A stretch of DNA of 64,000 nt from Byssochlamys sp. IMV 00236. Taxonomy: Eukaryota > Ascomycota > Eurotiomycetes > Eurotiales > Thermoascaceae. How positions within the stretch are numbered: the first letter of the stretch is position 1; every line of letters begins with the position of its first letter. The DNA lies in assembly GCA_001931875.2 (NCBI GenBank), contig MSJH02000839.1, positions 57,912 through 121,911 of the forward strand. The letters are read 5' to 3'. This document shows positions 40,001-53,100 of the stretch, piece after piece. Both the position numbers and the translations under genes were made by a program. Below the pieces are notes generated by a model. That model made no database searches. It saw only the letters and a program-made list of their open reading frames with translations, and was not told where the DNA came from.

Positions 40001-40609
40001 ATATTTTAAACCCTTTAGTTAGGTTAAATCTTAAAGGCGCCTTAGCTTATATATTTATGCCAGTATTAGGTATATTATTATTAAGCCTCTCTATATATTA
40101 TATATTATATAGTTTTAATTTTTTAAACTTTTTTATTAACTAATTAATCTATAACTATTTTATTAACTTTACTTTAATATTCTATTATTTAGTCCTATTT
40201 TTATTCTTATTTAAGTAAGTTCTATTAAGTTTAATAAGAAGTTATATATTATCTTCTTTAATTACCTTCTCCTTTATTAAATCTATTATATTTTAATCTT
40301 TCTCTAATTTATTACTCTTAAAGTAATAAAAGATTTTAATTATTCTTACCCTATCTATTATCTCCTTATAGAAATTAGTATATTTAATAATAAATAAAGT
40401 ATAATAATCTATATTTAACTCCTAAACTATCTACTATTTAAGCTTCTCTAAAAATCTTTAAAAATATTAAATTCTCTATAAATATTAGCTTAACTTACTT
40501 AAAGTTACTAGCGCTTCTAATATAGCTTAATATTCTTAATTATACTTTCTTAAGTCCTTAAAGCTATTATATTTTATATTTTTAAATTTTTCTAACTATT
40601 AAATATTAT

Positions 40610-40743
40610 TAATGTCAGGATCGAAGGTATTCTTATTAAGGATTAGAAAAGATCCTAGGATCTAAAAAGCTTAAGTATACTAGGTGGGTTATATAACTAG
40701 CAGGTTATATAACCCCGAGATCTAGGGTTTATTATCTATAATA
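40610..40743 (-). repeat. Y LTR (left, 3')
   Basis: 134 bp, starting TAATGTCAGGATCGAAGG and ending CTATAATA. It contains the TATA-like GGTTATATAACCCC. Confidence 0.88.
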
Positions 40744-43599
40744 TTTGCCCCCCCTCCTAAGTAACCTAAGTTTATATAAGGTCTTAAAAGTTAAAATAAA
40801 AACTATAATATATTATAGAATACTGTTATATGCTATAGAATATTATACTATACTATAGATTACTATAGTACACTATAGTAGCTGCTATTAAAATTTTAAA
40901 TTAAGGAAATATTGCTAAATACCGCTATAGGAAAGAGAAATATAACTAAATATAGTCGTAGAAATATAATAAGGGGATAAAAAAAAATAAGTAGAATTAT
41001 CTAACTATATTTTAAGCAATACTATCTAAAAATAAATTATAGGAAAAATAACCTATATTATTTAGCCGCTTCTACTTCGCTAAATATCTAGTTTTAATCT
41101 TCCTTCTTAGCTAAATTCTTAAGTAGGGAGATTGCTTTAGAAATATTTAGTCCCTTTAATTTAATAACTTTTCTACAGTCTTTATTCTACAAGATTATTA
41201 TATTATATACAGCCTCCTTCTTAATAGGTTTATTATCTATAAGGTTAATTACTAGTACTATAATATTCTCAGTTTTTACTACAGAATCGATATTTATATC
41301 TGCTAATATAATCTCTTATTCTAATGTTAAGTTAATAATTAAGAGAGTCTAGTAAATAAGTCGTTCTAACTTAATCTCTGTATTATTAACTCTATTATTA
41401 TCTTCTATAGTTACTAGCGAACTATTGTTTAATATATCTAGAGGACTATTATTCTAGCTATATGTGTCGAGAACTTACTAGTTATTATCGCCTAGTTCTG
41501 TTATAACTCCTTAGTCTTTATTATCGCCCTATCCTGCAACTCCTTAATTTCTGTCCTCTATTTATTCTAACGCGATTCTTTAGTCTCTATTATTAATATT
41601 TTTTATTACAATCTCTCTATTAAGTATAATTAAATTACTATTGCGATTTATATTATTATAGGCTAGTTAGTAATTAAAAAGGTTATTTAGTCTCCTTAAT
41701 ATCGCCTTAGTAAAAGCTAATATATTTAGTGCTTTAATATCTAGTATAACAAAGTTTAGTTTATCTTCTTCCCTATTTATACCCCTTATAACTATATATA
41801 GTCTTATTCTAATAGTATAAGTCTATATTTTTAGATTATATGCAGTTACTTATTAAAGCTCTTTATTATTATTTGCTAATACTAGTTCTACTATAATATC
41901 TATTATATTTAATTTCTCTACTATATTAGCTAGTAATATTATCTGCCCTTATCTATCTATAAACTAGTGTATATATAGTTTTAGGGCGTTTCTTATAATA
42001 TAAAGATATATATCGCTGCCTGCTTTTTAATAGGCTAGTATTTTAGGTTTTAGTAAAATAATAGTCCCTCTTTAAATAGCTATATTCTTTCTCTTATATT
42101 AGTTTTTTAATTTCTTTAGGCTTACTAGATAATCCTTAAGAATATAACTAATATAAACCCTATATCGGGACTTAAGTCTTTTTAAAGGTATTAGTTTTAT
42201 TAAATATACCTGCGGAATTTACCCGCTATTCCTAATTATATCTATATCTTTCTAGATTATTATGCAGTTAATCTATTATAGCCCTTATTAGCTATTTATA
42301 TAGATATAGCATATAATAAATAAAGCAAATATTCTTAATAGGTTATTAAGAATTATAGTATTATTTAGTTCTCTAACTAATCGCCTTACTTCCTTCTTTA
42401 TCTTATCTGAAAATTCCTCTATTAAATTAAAAGACGGCCTTTTCTTAATTAGAGAGTTATTATCTTCTAACTCCTATATACTTTCTATATTTATATTTAT
42501 GTTATTAAATATTGTCTTTAGTAAAGATTTAATTTAATTAAGTCTGGTTAATAAGATATAGGTATTGAAGAGATATTAGCATTAAAGATCTTTATATAAA
42601 TATTATTAAGGACATTTACTTATTTAGTTAAACCTTATATTTAGTCTCTTGGTAAGATTTTTATTAAATAGATATATCTTACTAGCTCTAAACAGCTATC
42701 TTATAGCTTAGCTCTTAGGTTAATACTTATACTTTACTTAATTTTCAAGATTTAAATAGCTAATTTAGCTTCTCTACTAACTTAAGATAGTAGAATAAAA
42801 TAGCCTATTTAGCTTATTTATTAGACAATTATATTACTATATATATATTATCTTAACTTAATAATGTATTACTCTAAACAGCAGGTTAAACTGCTTAGCT
42901 TATTAAGGTATAGTCTATATATATAAAAGCTCTAAATAGTAGATTTCTCCGCTTAGCTCTAGCCTTAAATAGTAAGTTCTATTGCTTAGCCTTTTAATTT
43001 AACTATTAGGTATTAGACTTAGCATAAAGAGGTATTTAGAATAAAAATATTATATTACTTCTAGTATATAGGCTAGCTTTTTTACTAATACCTAGTACTA
43101 TCTTATTGCTTTAGGTGCGTTCTTAATATATTAGGCTGGCTTCTATATATTCTTGTAGTATCTATAATTATACTACTTAATAAGGTATTTTAATATTTTA
43201 TTGCGGCCCTTAGTATTAAGTATTTTATTAACTTCTTACTTCTTATATTGCCTTATATTATCTGAGACTTAAACTAGTAGTTCTAGCTCTAGTTTTATGT
43301 ATAATTTATTCTGTTTCTATAAGGATAGTAAGGATATATAGAAAACTAAATATATTTAGTATAAAGGAGGTAGTTTTAGGTAGTAAGCTTAGGGGCTAAC
43401 TTTAGCTAGGACTTTAAATAGACCTTAATACTTACTATTTAGTTTTTTGCTAGGTCTATCTGTATATAAATATCTAGTATTAAGAAGGACTTTATCGCTA
43501 ATTGCGAACTCTATTAGCTTACTTAGGGATTTTTTAAGTGCTTAATCCTAGAGTAATAAGAGGTATTTAACTAGTTTTCTATATAGTTTCTAAAAGTCT

Positions 43600-44050
43600 T
43601 ATGCAAATTATATTATATTAGTATTACTATTAATAGGAATTTTAGTTAAGCTTAGTAGTTTTAAATGTTTACTATAGTAAATAAAGAATAGAGATATTTC
43701 TATTACCGCCCGCTAAGAGTTATTATAGGTATATTCTATAATCGCTAATAAATAAGCCTAATTATTTTATTGCTAATTTATAAATATCTTTAGATATTAT
43801 TTTAATATTTAATTTAACTGTTCTATTATATTATTAATTTAAAGGTAAAACGCTGTTAATAACTAGTAGTTTATATTAAGGGCCTTAGCTAATATTATCT
43901 AGAAGCTTAATATAAATAGGGACCCTTTATCTAAGATAATAGATTTCTGCATATTATATAGATAGAATATATTCTTAATATAAAGTTGTATAAAGAATTT
44001 TATATTAGTTTCCGCGGCGTATGCTATAAAATAGCTTATCTTACTAAATT
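43600..44050 (-). pseudogene. Y integrase catalytic core relic
   Basis: The minus strand reads KSIILDKGSLFI, corresponding to the integrase K-S-I-V-S-D-R-G-S-Q-F signature with the second catalytic Asp. LAKALNINY, LLTAFYL and NIIEQ follow, matching the usual S-T-A-Y-H-P-Q-T-D-G-Q-T-E-R block that carries the catalytic Glu. Stops occur only where Gln or Trp codons are expected. It is not functional. Confidence 0.82.
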
Positions 44051-45199
44051 AATTAATAAATACTAAGATTATTAAGTAATTTAACCTTAAATTATTTATG
44101 CTTTTAGGGAGATCTAAAATAAAATCTACTATAATATAGTCTTATAATCTATTAAATACTAGTAGTATTATTAGAATATTATAATATATTTATACTATCT
44201 TTACTTTTTAATATGCCGGATAACCCTAAATATAGTCTACTACTATTAATATTAGTCTAGGCTAAAATACCTATCTTCTAATTCTCTTAATTATAAAGTC
44301 TTTACCCTAATAGCTGCCTACTCTTAAGTTATAGAATTTGTAAAGAATAATTAGTTATAGTTCTTCTATTAAAATATATACCTTAGTGCAGTTATAATAG
44401 AAAATACTATTATTTTTATCCTAATAGACTTCTAGCTAGGCTTATATTATTATTTTAATCTCCTTAGTATAACTATATTTAATTCTATTCTATAGCAAGA
44501 TATTTTATCTTTAATCTTAATTTATTAATAGGTCTTATAATAATATCTTAAAGTACTGGCATTCCTCTATATATTATATTATACTAATTTAAAGGAGTTA
44601 TACTAATATATTATCTAGCCTTTATTATAATTTATAGTTATTATAATATAATAGGCTATTAGCAGGGTTATACTTCCTAGGTCTATGTTTAATACAGAAA
44701 TAAAACTGTAAGAAATATTCTACTTATTTAGCTTATTTTTAGGATAAGATCTGCATTATTAAGAAGTATTTTAAATTATTATAGTTTGTAATTACTTTAA
44801 CTAGTTCGGCTATTTTAATTAAGAAATGTTTTTATACTTTAAAGGCGTTAATAATAGTAAATAATTCTTGCTTATATATTAGCTAGCATAATTTTATATC
44901 TATAAATTTCGCACTATAGAATATAATTAGATATTGCGCTTTATCCTTAAAAATCTGGCTTAGTATCGCTAATTTAGTAAACCTGCTTATATTTATCTCT
45001 AATACGCGCTATTTATTTAGGTTAAAATACCTTAATAGTAATGCCTCTATAAAGCATTTCTTAAGTATTTAGAAGCTTATCTAGGCTTCTTCTCCCTATA
45101 TAAATAGTATATTGCGTTTTATAAGTTAAGTTAATAAAAGAGTAATATAATTATAATATTTAATAAACTAATAATAGAAATTATAGAAACTAAAGAATT

Positions 45200-45780
45200 A
45201 TACTAGGCTTATTATTAATATTAATATCAGCTAAATAATAATAGTCTCTATTCGCTGTTTATTTATTACTACCCCTTAGAGCATAATTATAAATTCTAAG
45301 AATATAACCCTATTAATAGAGAATAGGTATTTCTCTAATTTATAGAATAAGTTATTGTCTAATAAATTCTAAAAAACTGCTCTTATATACTGGGTATAAA
45401 GCTTTTTATTACTGCTAAAGATAAGTATATTATCTAAATATATTATATAGTATTTATTAATATATTGTTTAAATATTAAGTCTATAAATACCTGAAATAT
45501 TGCTAGGGTATTATAGAGACTAAATAGTATTATCTGCTATTTAAACAGGCTATATCTTATATAAAAAGTTGTTTTTTACTTATATCCTTTTATTATATAG
45601 ATTAAATAGTATACTAAGCGGAGATTTAAATAGGTAAAGATAATTATATTTTATAGTCTTAAGAATAGATTATCTATTATTAAAATTAGGTATTTATTCT
45701 TAAGAGTCCTCTTATTAATAGCTCTGAAATCTATATAAAGTTATAATACTTTAAGCGCTTTAGATATAAATAGTAGTAGT
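45200..45780 (-). pseudogene. Y reverse transcriptase relic
   Basis: Minus-strand text matches Ty3/gypsy RT in order: LYIDFRAINKRTLKNKY (about 45,680-45,740), LFSLYNTLAIFQVFI (the PFGL..AP.TFQ block) and YYIIYLDNILIFS at about 45,414-45,450. The last is the catalytic Y-x-D-D box with its second Asp changed to Asn by one G-to-A. NKKLYTQYIRAVFQNLLDN follows as in the connection region. The frame stays in register across these blocks. It is dead by stops and by the active-site change. Confidence 0.88.
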
Positions 45781-47640
45781 AAGGCATATAATATATTAGA
45801 GGGTTAAATATATCTATATTTTAACCCCTTATTTAGAAACTTATTAAATAATTTTAACTCTTATTCTAATAAATAATAGTATAATCTATAAGATAATACT
45901 ACTCCTTTAATAAGGTTAATCTTATAATTAATACCCGGTCTCTATAGAGATAGGTACTTAGCCTCCTTTTTATTAAATACTTAGGCTAAATCTATATACT
46001 GCTGTAATATTTTAATAGTAACTAAGTCTTCTTTATCCTTTAAGTTTATTGCCGCTATTAATAAGCCTAAATAGGGTATAAATATAAAACCTTCTTTAAT
46101 ATTATCTTTTATATTCTCCTCTATTTCTATTATATATCCTATTTTTAGGAGCTTTTACTGCTTAGCTAATTACTTTAAGATAGTTTCTCTATTCTAATTA
46201 ATTAATAGATTCTCTAAAGTTAATTATAATAGGCTAAGAATTATATTAAATATTATCAGTAATACTCTAAATATATAGAGTTTTATTTCTTTATCTAATA
46301 CTATGCAATATAGTTTAAAGTAATGCTTTATTAGTTTAGCTAGCTCTATATTATTAATGTCCTATATCTTTAATAGTAAGACTAGTCCTAATATTAGGCG
46401 AATCCTTTTAATTTATCTTATTATTACTGTATTAATATAGTTTATATCTGCACTACTATTAATTAATACCGTTAATAATATAATACTCTCTTTAATTAGT
46501 AATACCGCAACTAAAATAAATATTTTAATTTTTCTAGATATAGGTATATAAGATAATAATGCCTGAATTTAAATAATACTTATATTGCTTACTAATACTA
46601 TAGCAGTATTTTATTCAGGCCTGTTTTAAGAGGAGTGGGCCCTTAGAGTTAGTTCCCCCTTTAGTTTTTTATACCTGCGGCTTCTACTAATTAAAAAGCC
46701 TTTAAATATTATTTCTTCTAATAGCCCTTCTTACTATATTTTAAGTAAAGGCCCTTATTATATTATCTCTTCTACTCCTTATTAAGTAGATTATATCTCT
46801 TATTACTGCGAGAAGTCTAGAATAATCTTTAACAATTTTATCCTTATCCCCTATTATTTATTGCTATTTCTCTATTTAGTAACTAGCTTTATATATTAAA
46901 GGATTTGCCTAAACTAAAATAACTGCAATAGTTTTAAGGCAATTATTCTATATAATATCTTCTTTTTTATATATAAATCTCTGCCTGTTAGGCTGCTTAT
47001 TTCTATTCTATATATAATACTAGAGGATAAGTAAAGTACCCTTAATATACCTTATAAATAATACGCGGCATTAGCTTACGGCTAAATATATTATTTAATA
47101 TTATATTATTCTAATCTAGGTCTACTATAATAATTTTAAATTTATTAATAAAATCTTAAAGCAGTTAATTAAAATATTATTAGAGGTTAAACATTTTCTA
47201 TGCGGTAATAACCTTAGTATTTACTAATTTATAGTAGTCTAGTAGCTAATAATATAATAGTATATAATTCTAGAATATTAGATCTTTTAAGTTATTAATC
47301 TTTAAAGTTATTAAATATCTCTTTATCCTGCCTTTTATATATAAGTATAAGTAAGATACTTACTCCCTAGTATTATATAGTACTTTATTATTAAGCTATT
47401 TATTAAATTCTATAATCTAATACCTAAGTTCTTCTGCTAACCTATTAAACGCCTTTAAGTATTAGAGTTTAGGCTTTTTATTAATTAATGCTATAGAAAC
47501 TCCTAAATTCTAACTACTATTATTATTTAATTATACTGCGCTTTATATTTATCCTTATTAAATTAAGGTCTCTAGCTACTATTAGAGTTATTAGATTTAT
47601 ATTTATAGCGCCGCTACTTACCTAGACTATTATATAAGTA

Positions 47641-47760
47641 GCTACTAAAAATATAGCTGCTAGAAATATAGCTGCGGGATATATAGCTATAGGATATATA
47701 GCTGCGGGATATATATTTACTAGGTATATAGCTGCTAGAGGTATAGCTATTAAGTTTATA
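47641..47760 (-). repeat. Eight 15-bp repeats coding a pentapeptide repeat (Y gag region)
   Basis: Exactly 8 x 15 bp with no indels. On the minus strand each unit reads as five residues, mostly YIPAA, YIPYS, YISSS or YTSSS. It lies in the presumed gag part of Y, upstream of pol. Units differ by C/T and G/A changes plus a few others. Confidence 0.85.
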
Positions 47761-48346
47761 GTAGGGCGCTATTATTTCCTCCTTATACTAATTCTTATTA
47801 GACCTCCTATAATTATCTAAATAGCTTTATTACTTTAGCTATTATATTATCCGCCGGTGCCTCTATATATACCTACTCTTGCGCTTCTGCTATTATTAAA
47901 GATATTTTATATTATTGTTATTTATTATTACTATTTTATAGGAGGTTTTATTAGTCTCTATTTAATCCTTAGTAAATTAGAGATATTATAGGATTTCTAG
48001 TATTAAAGCCGGTCCCCCTATTATTTATAAGTTAAGGGTTAGCTATCTTGCCTAATCTTATAGTTATATATAAATTATTATAGTAAGGTCTTATTATTTA
48101 TAACTATAGTAATCTGTAGATTATTTTAGTTTTTTATAGTCCTTTTATAAAAACTGCAGCCTTTTAAAAATTACGGTTATTTTAGGGAATAGTAGTCTTT
48201 TATTATTTACCTCGATAAGCTATAGTCTGCTATAGTTTATTAGGGTTTAGGACAGTTTATAGTATAAGTCTAAAGATTTACTTAATAGTCTAGACCCTTT
48301 AAGATTAAGTTAATAATAAAAATTAATGAAAAGAATAAGAATACAA

Positions 48347-48480
48347 TAATGTTAGGATTAAAGGTATTTTTATTAAGGATTAGAAAAGATCCTAAGATCT
48401 GAAAAGCCTAAGTACACTAGGTAAGTCACGTGACCGGCAAGTTATATAACCCCGAGATCTGGGGTTTATTATCTATAACA
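48347..48480 (-). repeat. Y LTR (right, 5')
   Basis: 134 bp, starting TAATGTTAGGATTAAAGG and ending TCTATAACA. It keeps GTCACGTGAC, a palindromic E-box-like site that is ruined by transitions in the left LTR. Confidence 0.88.
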
Positions 48481-49279
48481 ATTATATTTTTTTTAATATT
48501 TATTATAATAAATATATTTTTATTTAATTATTTCTGCTAGTTTCAGATAGTTCTTCTCTTTATATTTAGGTTAAGTACTTATCTATAATAATACTAACGG
48601 GCTATAATAGTTTATAAATTATTTAGTTTTTTCTTTTTCTAGAAGTTAATTTACCTTATATAGTCTTTTAAAAAGCCTTAGATAATAAATAATATTATCT
48701 CTTTTAAAATATAGTGCCTTAAGATTTCTAGATATTAATATTTATAGAGCTAATATAATCTAGATTAACTATATTATTAATAGTCCTATATTTTTAGATA
48801 TTTAAGCTATTTATACCTCTAGACCTAGTAATATTAAAGAGTTAGGGGTTCTTTTATCTTAACTAATGCTAAAAAGATTAATATTTTTTTTTATATTTTT
48901 TTAAAGAAATAGTAATAAGAATAATAATAAGAAATTCTTCTACTTTTTAATAAATAGTTCTTATTTAATAATTTTTTATTCTTTTTAAATTTCTATTTCT
49001 CTTTTATATTTATTAAGCTCTTCTTTATATTTAATAATCTTTTCTTTCTTTTATTATTAATATGTGTTTTTGCCTTATATTATATTTATTATTTTTATTA
49101 ATTTAAGAAATATATTTATCTTTTTTTATTTATAGTAATAATCTTCCTTAATTATTTTATTTATCTTTTTATTATTTTTTATCTTTTTTTTTAATTTTAG
49201 CCTTAACCTTAGCTTTTAATTCTCCTTTTTCTCTTATTTCTATTTAATATTTTAATACCTCTTATATTTAACTCTAATT

Positions 49280-49605
49280 TATTATAAGAAGATATATTAA
49301 GACTTAATATAGAATCTTTAAGTAAATAAATATTAAAAAAGAAGAGAAAGGTATTTAGCTTTAGAGCTTAGAGTAAAGCTAAAAGAGAAGCTCTAGCTAT
49401 AGACTAATATAATAAACTAATAATAATCTAATATTAAACTAATATTAAACAATAATAGAAAAGAAAAGCTAATTATTTCCTTCTAAATAACTAAAAGGTA
49501 TTCTCCCTTCTCTTCTGCTTTACTTATAGACTTTTTAAAGACTTTAAGCAAAAGCATATAATCTCTTAACTAATTACATTCTTTATACTAATTCTCCCTA
49601 CTATA
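49280..49605 (-). repeat. X2 LTR (right)
   Basis: 326 bp. It ends CCCTACTATA and is directly followed by the duplicated GTAT and then by resumed X1 sequence. Confidence 0.85.
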
Positions 49606-50238
49606 GTATTTAATATCTAGTTTATAATCCCTATTATATTAATAATCCCTTTTAGTTTATTTATAATTTTAAACCTCTTTAACTTCTATTTCTTTTTTAT
49701 CTTAATAATCTTTTTATCCTTACTCTATTTAAGTATATTCTTTATTTTTTCTTTAATTATTTTTACTTTTTTAATTATGCTTAAAGGCTAATAATTGCTG
49801 AATTAATTTATTTTAATTAAAAAAAATCTCTATTCTTATTTAATTACTTTCTATAATTTTTTTTTATATAATTATTTAATTTTGCTTTATCTTTTTTTTA
49901 CTTTTTAAGGCTTATTTAATTCTATTATATTAATAGAGTAATAATTTTTTATAATATCCCCGGCTTCTTTTTTAAAGCTTAAATTATCCCTAGGCTATCT
50001 TAGTATAATTAACTAGATATTATATTTAATTAAGCTAATATTCCTTTATTCTTTTTTTAATCTCTATTTAATAATCTCCTTTTATAATATATTCTCTTAT
50101 ATAAGATAAATAACTTCTCTATTCTATCCTTTTAGCCTAAAATAAAGTTTATAATCTTCTCTCTAATAAATAAGCTTTTAATTTAGGAGGCTTTTTAAAT
50201 CTAAATAGTAGAATTAAATATAATTAGGAGCCTAATAG

Positions 50239-50567
50239 TATAGTAAGAAGAATTAGTATAAAGAATATAATTAGTTAAGAGGTTATATGCTTTTGCTTAA
50301 AGTCTTTAAAAGGTTTATAAATAAAACAGGAGAGAAAGAAGATAATACCCTTTTAATTATTTAGAAGGAAATAATTAGCTTTTCTTTTCTATTATTATTT
50401 AGTATTAGTTTAGCATTAGATTATTATTAGTTTATTATATTAGTCTATAGCTAAAGCTTCTCTTTTAGCTTTACTTTAAGCTCTAAAATTAAATACTCTT
50501 CTTTTTCTTTTTAATATCTACTTGCTTAAAGACTTTATATTAAGTCTTAATATATTTTCCCATAATA
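50239..50567 (+). repeat. X3 5' LTR
   Basis: 329 bp, starting TATAGTAAGAAGAATTAG (inverted form of the X LTR end) and ending TTTTCCCATAATA. Confidence 0.85.
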
Positions 50568-50639
50568 AATTAAAGCTAAATATAAGGGGTATTAAAATAT
50601 TAAATAAAAATAAAGGAAAAAAAAATTAAAAGCTAAGGT

Positions 50640-52600
50640 TAAAGCTAAAGCTAAAAAAAGGGATAAAAAATAATAAAAAAATAAATAAAATAATTAAGAA
50701 AGATTATTATTATAAATAAAAAGAGATAAATATATCTCTTAAATTAATAGAGATAATAAATATAATATAAGGCAAAAATATATATTAATAATAAGAGAAA
50801 AAAAAGACTATTAAATATAAAAAAAAGCTTAATAAATATAAAAGGGAAGTAGAAATTTAAAAGAAATAAAAAATTATTAAATAAGAACTATTTATTAAAA
50901 AGTAAAAGAATTTCTTATTATTATCTTTATTACTATTCCTTTAAAAAAATATAAAAAAAAGTATTAATCTTTTTAATATTAATTAAGATAAAAGGATTTT
51001 TAGCTTTTTAATATTACTAGGTCTAGAGGCATAAATAGTTTAAATATTTAAAAATATAGGACTACTAATAATATAATTAATTTAGGCTATATTAGCTCTA
51101 TAGATACTAATACCTAAAAATCCTAAGATATTATATTTTAAAGGAGATAATATTACTTATTATTTAAGGCTTTTTAAGAGGCTATATAAGGCAAATTAAC
51201 TTCTAAAAAAAAAAAACTAAATAATTTATAGATTATTATAGCCTATTAATATTATTATAAATAAATACTTAATCTAAATATAAAAAGAAAAACTACCTAA
51301 AATTAGCAGAAATAACTAAATAAGAATATATTTATTATAATAAATATTAAAGGAAATATAATATTTAATAGCTAAAAAGATTTAAAAATATAAAATATAA
51401 TAGCTCTAAGAACTTAAAAAAGTATAAGTTATAACTAAGAATATTAAGCTATATTAAAAGCACTAATAATTTCAGATAAATTAAGCTAATACTTATAGAG
51501 AGTTTAATATCTTTAAGAATTTTTAAAGAAGTTTAAGCAATAGATAGTTTAGGAGTTAAATATAGACTATTATATTTTATTTACTATTAAATATATTAAT
51601 TTTTATAAGGAGGTAATAAATAAGGTAAAAATAATTAAAACCTTTTATTACCTTAATAGCAGTAAACTAGAGAAAGATTAAAATATAGCGGCTTTAATAA
51701 AGGAGAAAATAATTAAAAAAATAATATATAACTTCTTATTAAATCTAATAAAACCTACTTAAATAAAAATAAGAATAAGACTAAATAATAGAGCATTAAA
51801 ATAAAGTTAATAAAATAGTTATAAATTAATTAATTAATAAAAAAGTTTAAGAAATTAAAACTATATAATATATAATATATAAGGAGGCCTAATAATAATA
51901 TATTTAATACTAGTATAAATATATAAGCTAGAGTATCTTTAGGATTTAACCTAATTAGAGGATTTAAAATATTTTTAAATTTATATAACTTCTACTAGGC
52001 TCTTAATTATATTTAATTTTATTATCTAAATTTAAAAAGCCTCTTAAATTAAAAGCTTATCTATTAGAAAAAAAATTATAAACTTTATTTTAGGCTAAAA
52101 AAATAAAATAAAAAAGTTATTTATCTTATATAGAGGAATATATTATAAAAAAAGATTATTAAATAAAGATTAAAGAAAGAATAAAAAAATATTAGCTTAA
52201 TTAGATATAATATCTAATTAATTATACTAGAATAGCCTAAAAATAACTTAAGCTCTAAAAAAGAAGCTAAAAATATTATAAAAAATTATTATTTTATTAA
52301 TATAATAAGATTAAATAAGCCTTAAAAAATAAAAAAAAAGGTAAAATAAGACTAAATAATTATATAAAAAAAAGCTATAAAAAATAATTAAATAGAAATA
52401 AAGATTTTTTTTAATTAAAATAAACTAATTTAATAATTATTAGCCTTTAAATATAATTAAAAAAATAAGGATAGTTAAAGAAAAAATAAAGAATATACTT
52501 AAGTAAAGTAAGAATAAAAAGATTATTAAGATAAAAGAGAAGCAGAAGTTAAAAAGGTTTAAAATTATAAATAAGCTAAAAGAGACTATTAATATAATAG
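50640..52600 (+). pseudogene. X3 gag-like region relic
   Basis: Position (between 5' LTR and protease) and text suggest gag: a plus-strand frame reads YYILKGDNITYYLRLFKRL and later KEVINKVKIIKTFYYLN when stops are taken as former Gln. No zinc knuckle survives recognisably. The assignment rests mainly on position. Confidence 0.5.
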
Positions 52601-52899
52601 AGGTTATAAACTAAATACTAGATATTAGAGTTTAAATATTAATTTAAGACCTTATTAATCTATCTCTTAATTTATATAAGGCCTTATTTACCTTATAACT
52701 ATAGTAAATAATAATAAAGACAATATTCTATAATATTAAAAGAATACAGTTTAATGCCTCTATATTAAATATAGAGTATATAATAAATAGTACAGATTAA
52801 TATATTTATATATCCTTATAATTTAAGCCTCTTAATAAAGATAAAGTACTATATATAGCTATAATTCTAAAATTATTAATTAGAATTAATAATTATAAG

Positions 52900-53100
52900 A
52901 AAATATAAAATATTATAGTAAATAATAGAGCTAAAATTAATATAATATATAGAGATATAGCGAATTATTATAAACTTATTATAAGCTAGAAATTTAAAGA
53001 TAATATAATATTAGCAAATAGCAGGCAGATCCCTTTTATAAGTTTTTATAAAAAGATACTTATATAAATAAGATCTTTCTATTATAAGGTCCCTTTTTTT
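52900..53100 (+). pseudogene. X3 retroviral-type aspartic protease relic
   Basis: At 52918-52950 the frame reads VNNRAKINII followed by YRDIANYYKL. The first part is the V-D-S-G-A-E-I-N active-site motif with Asp, Ser and Gly all changed by G-to-A (GAT to AAT, AGT to AAT, GGA to AGA). This is a clear RIP kill of the catalytic Asp. Confidence 0.75.

Larger units (their letters stand above)
40610..48480 (-). mobile_element. Y: second Ty3/gypsy LTR retrotransposon, nested in X2
   Basis: 134-bp LTRs at 40610-40743 and 48347-48480; 5-bp duplication ATTAT at 40605-40609 and 48481-48485. The uninterrupted target is present at about 61641 in X1. The element is 7,871 bp and codes on the minus strand: a gag-like region near 46,600-48,000 with a pentapeptide repeat, RT at about 45,200-45,780 and integrase at about 43,600-44,050. 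A run TTTGCCCCCCCTCC at 40744-40757 is, on the minus strand, the polypurine tract directly before the 3' LTR. The LTRs differ at 19 aligned positions, all transitions. Its GC words are better kept than in X, so RIP hit it less. Confidence 0.9.
24654..49605 (-). mobile_element. X2: Ty3/gypsy LTR retrotransposon nested in X1, itself split by two elements
   Basis: LTRs at 24654-24977 and 49280-49605; perfect 4-bp duplication GTAT at 24650-24653 and 49606-49609. Internal DNA runs 24978-49279. Removing the hAT-like insert (about 6.8 kb) and Y (about 7.9 kb) leaves about 9.6 kb, the same as X3. Coding is on the minus strand in the same order as X1. Its continuous sequence CTCTAGTATTTAATATTTAG near 39,340-39,360 shows what X1 looked like before X2 inserted. 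It is RIP-mutated throughout and dead. Confidence 0.88.

Noticed and set aside
24654..40604. X1 and X2 as a simple tandem array of one retroelement sharing an LTR
   Set aside because: The 2-kb section missing from the first copy is found beyond 49,606 and 61,013, and GTAT duplications flank the second copy, so it is an insertion, not a tandem.
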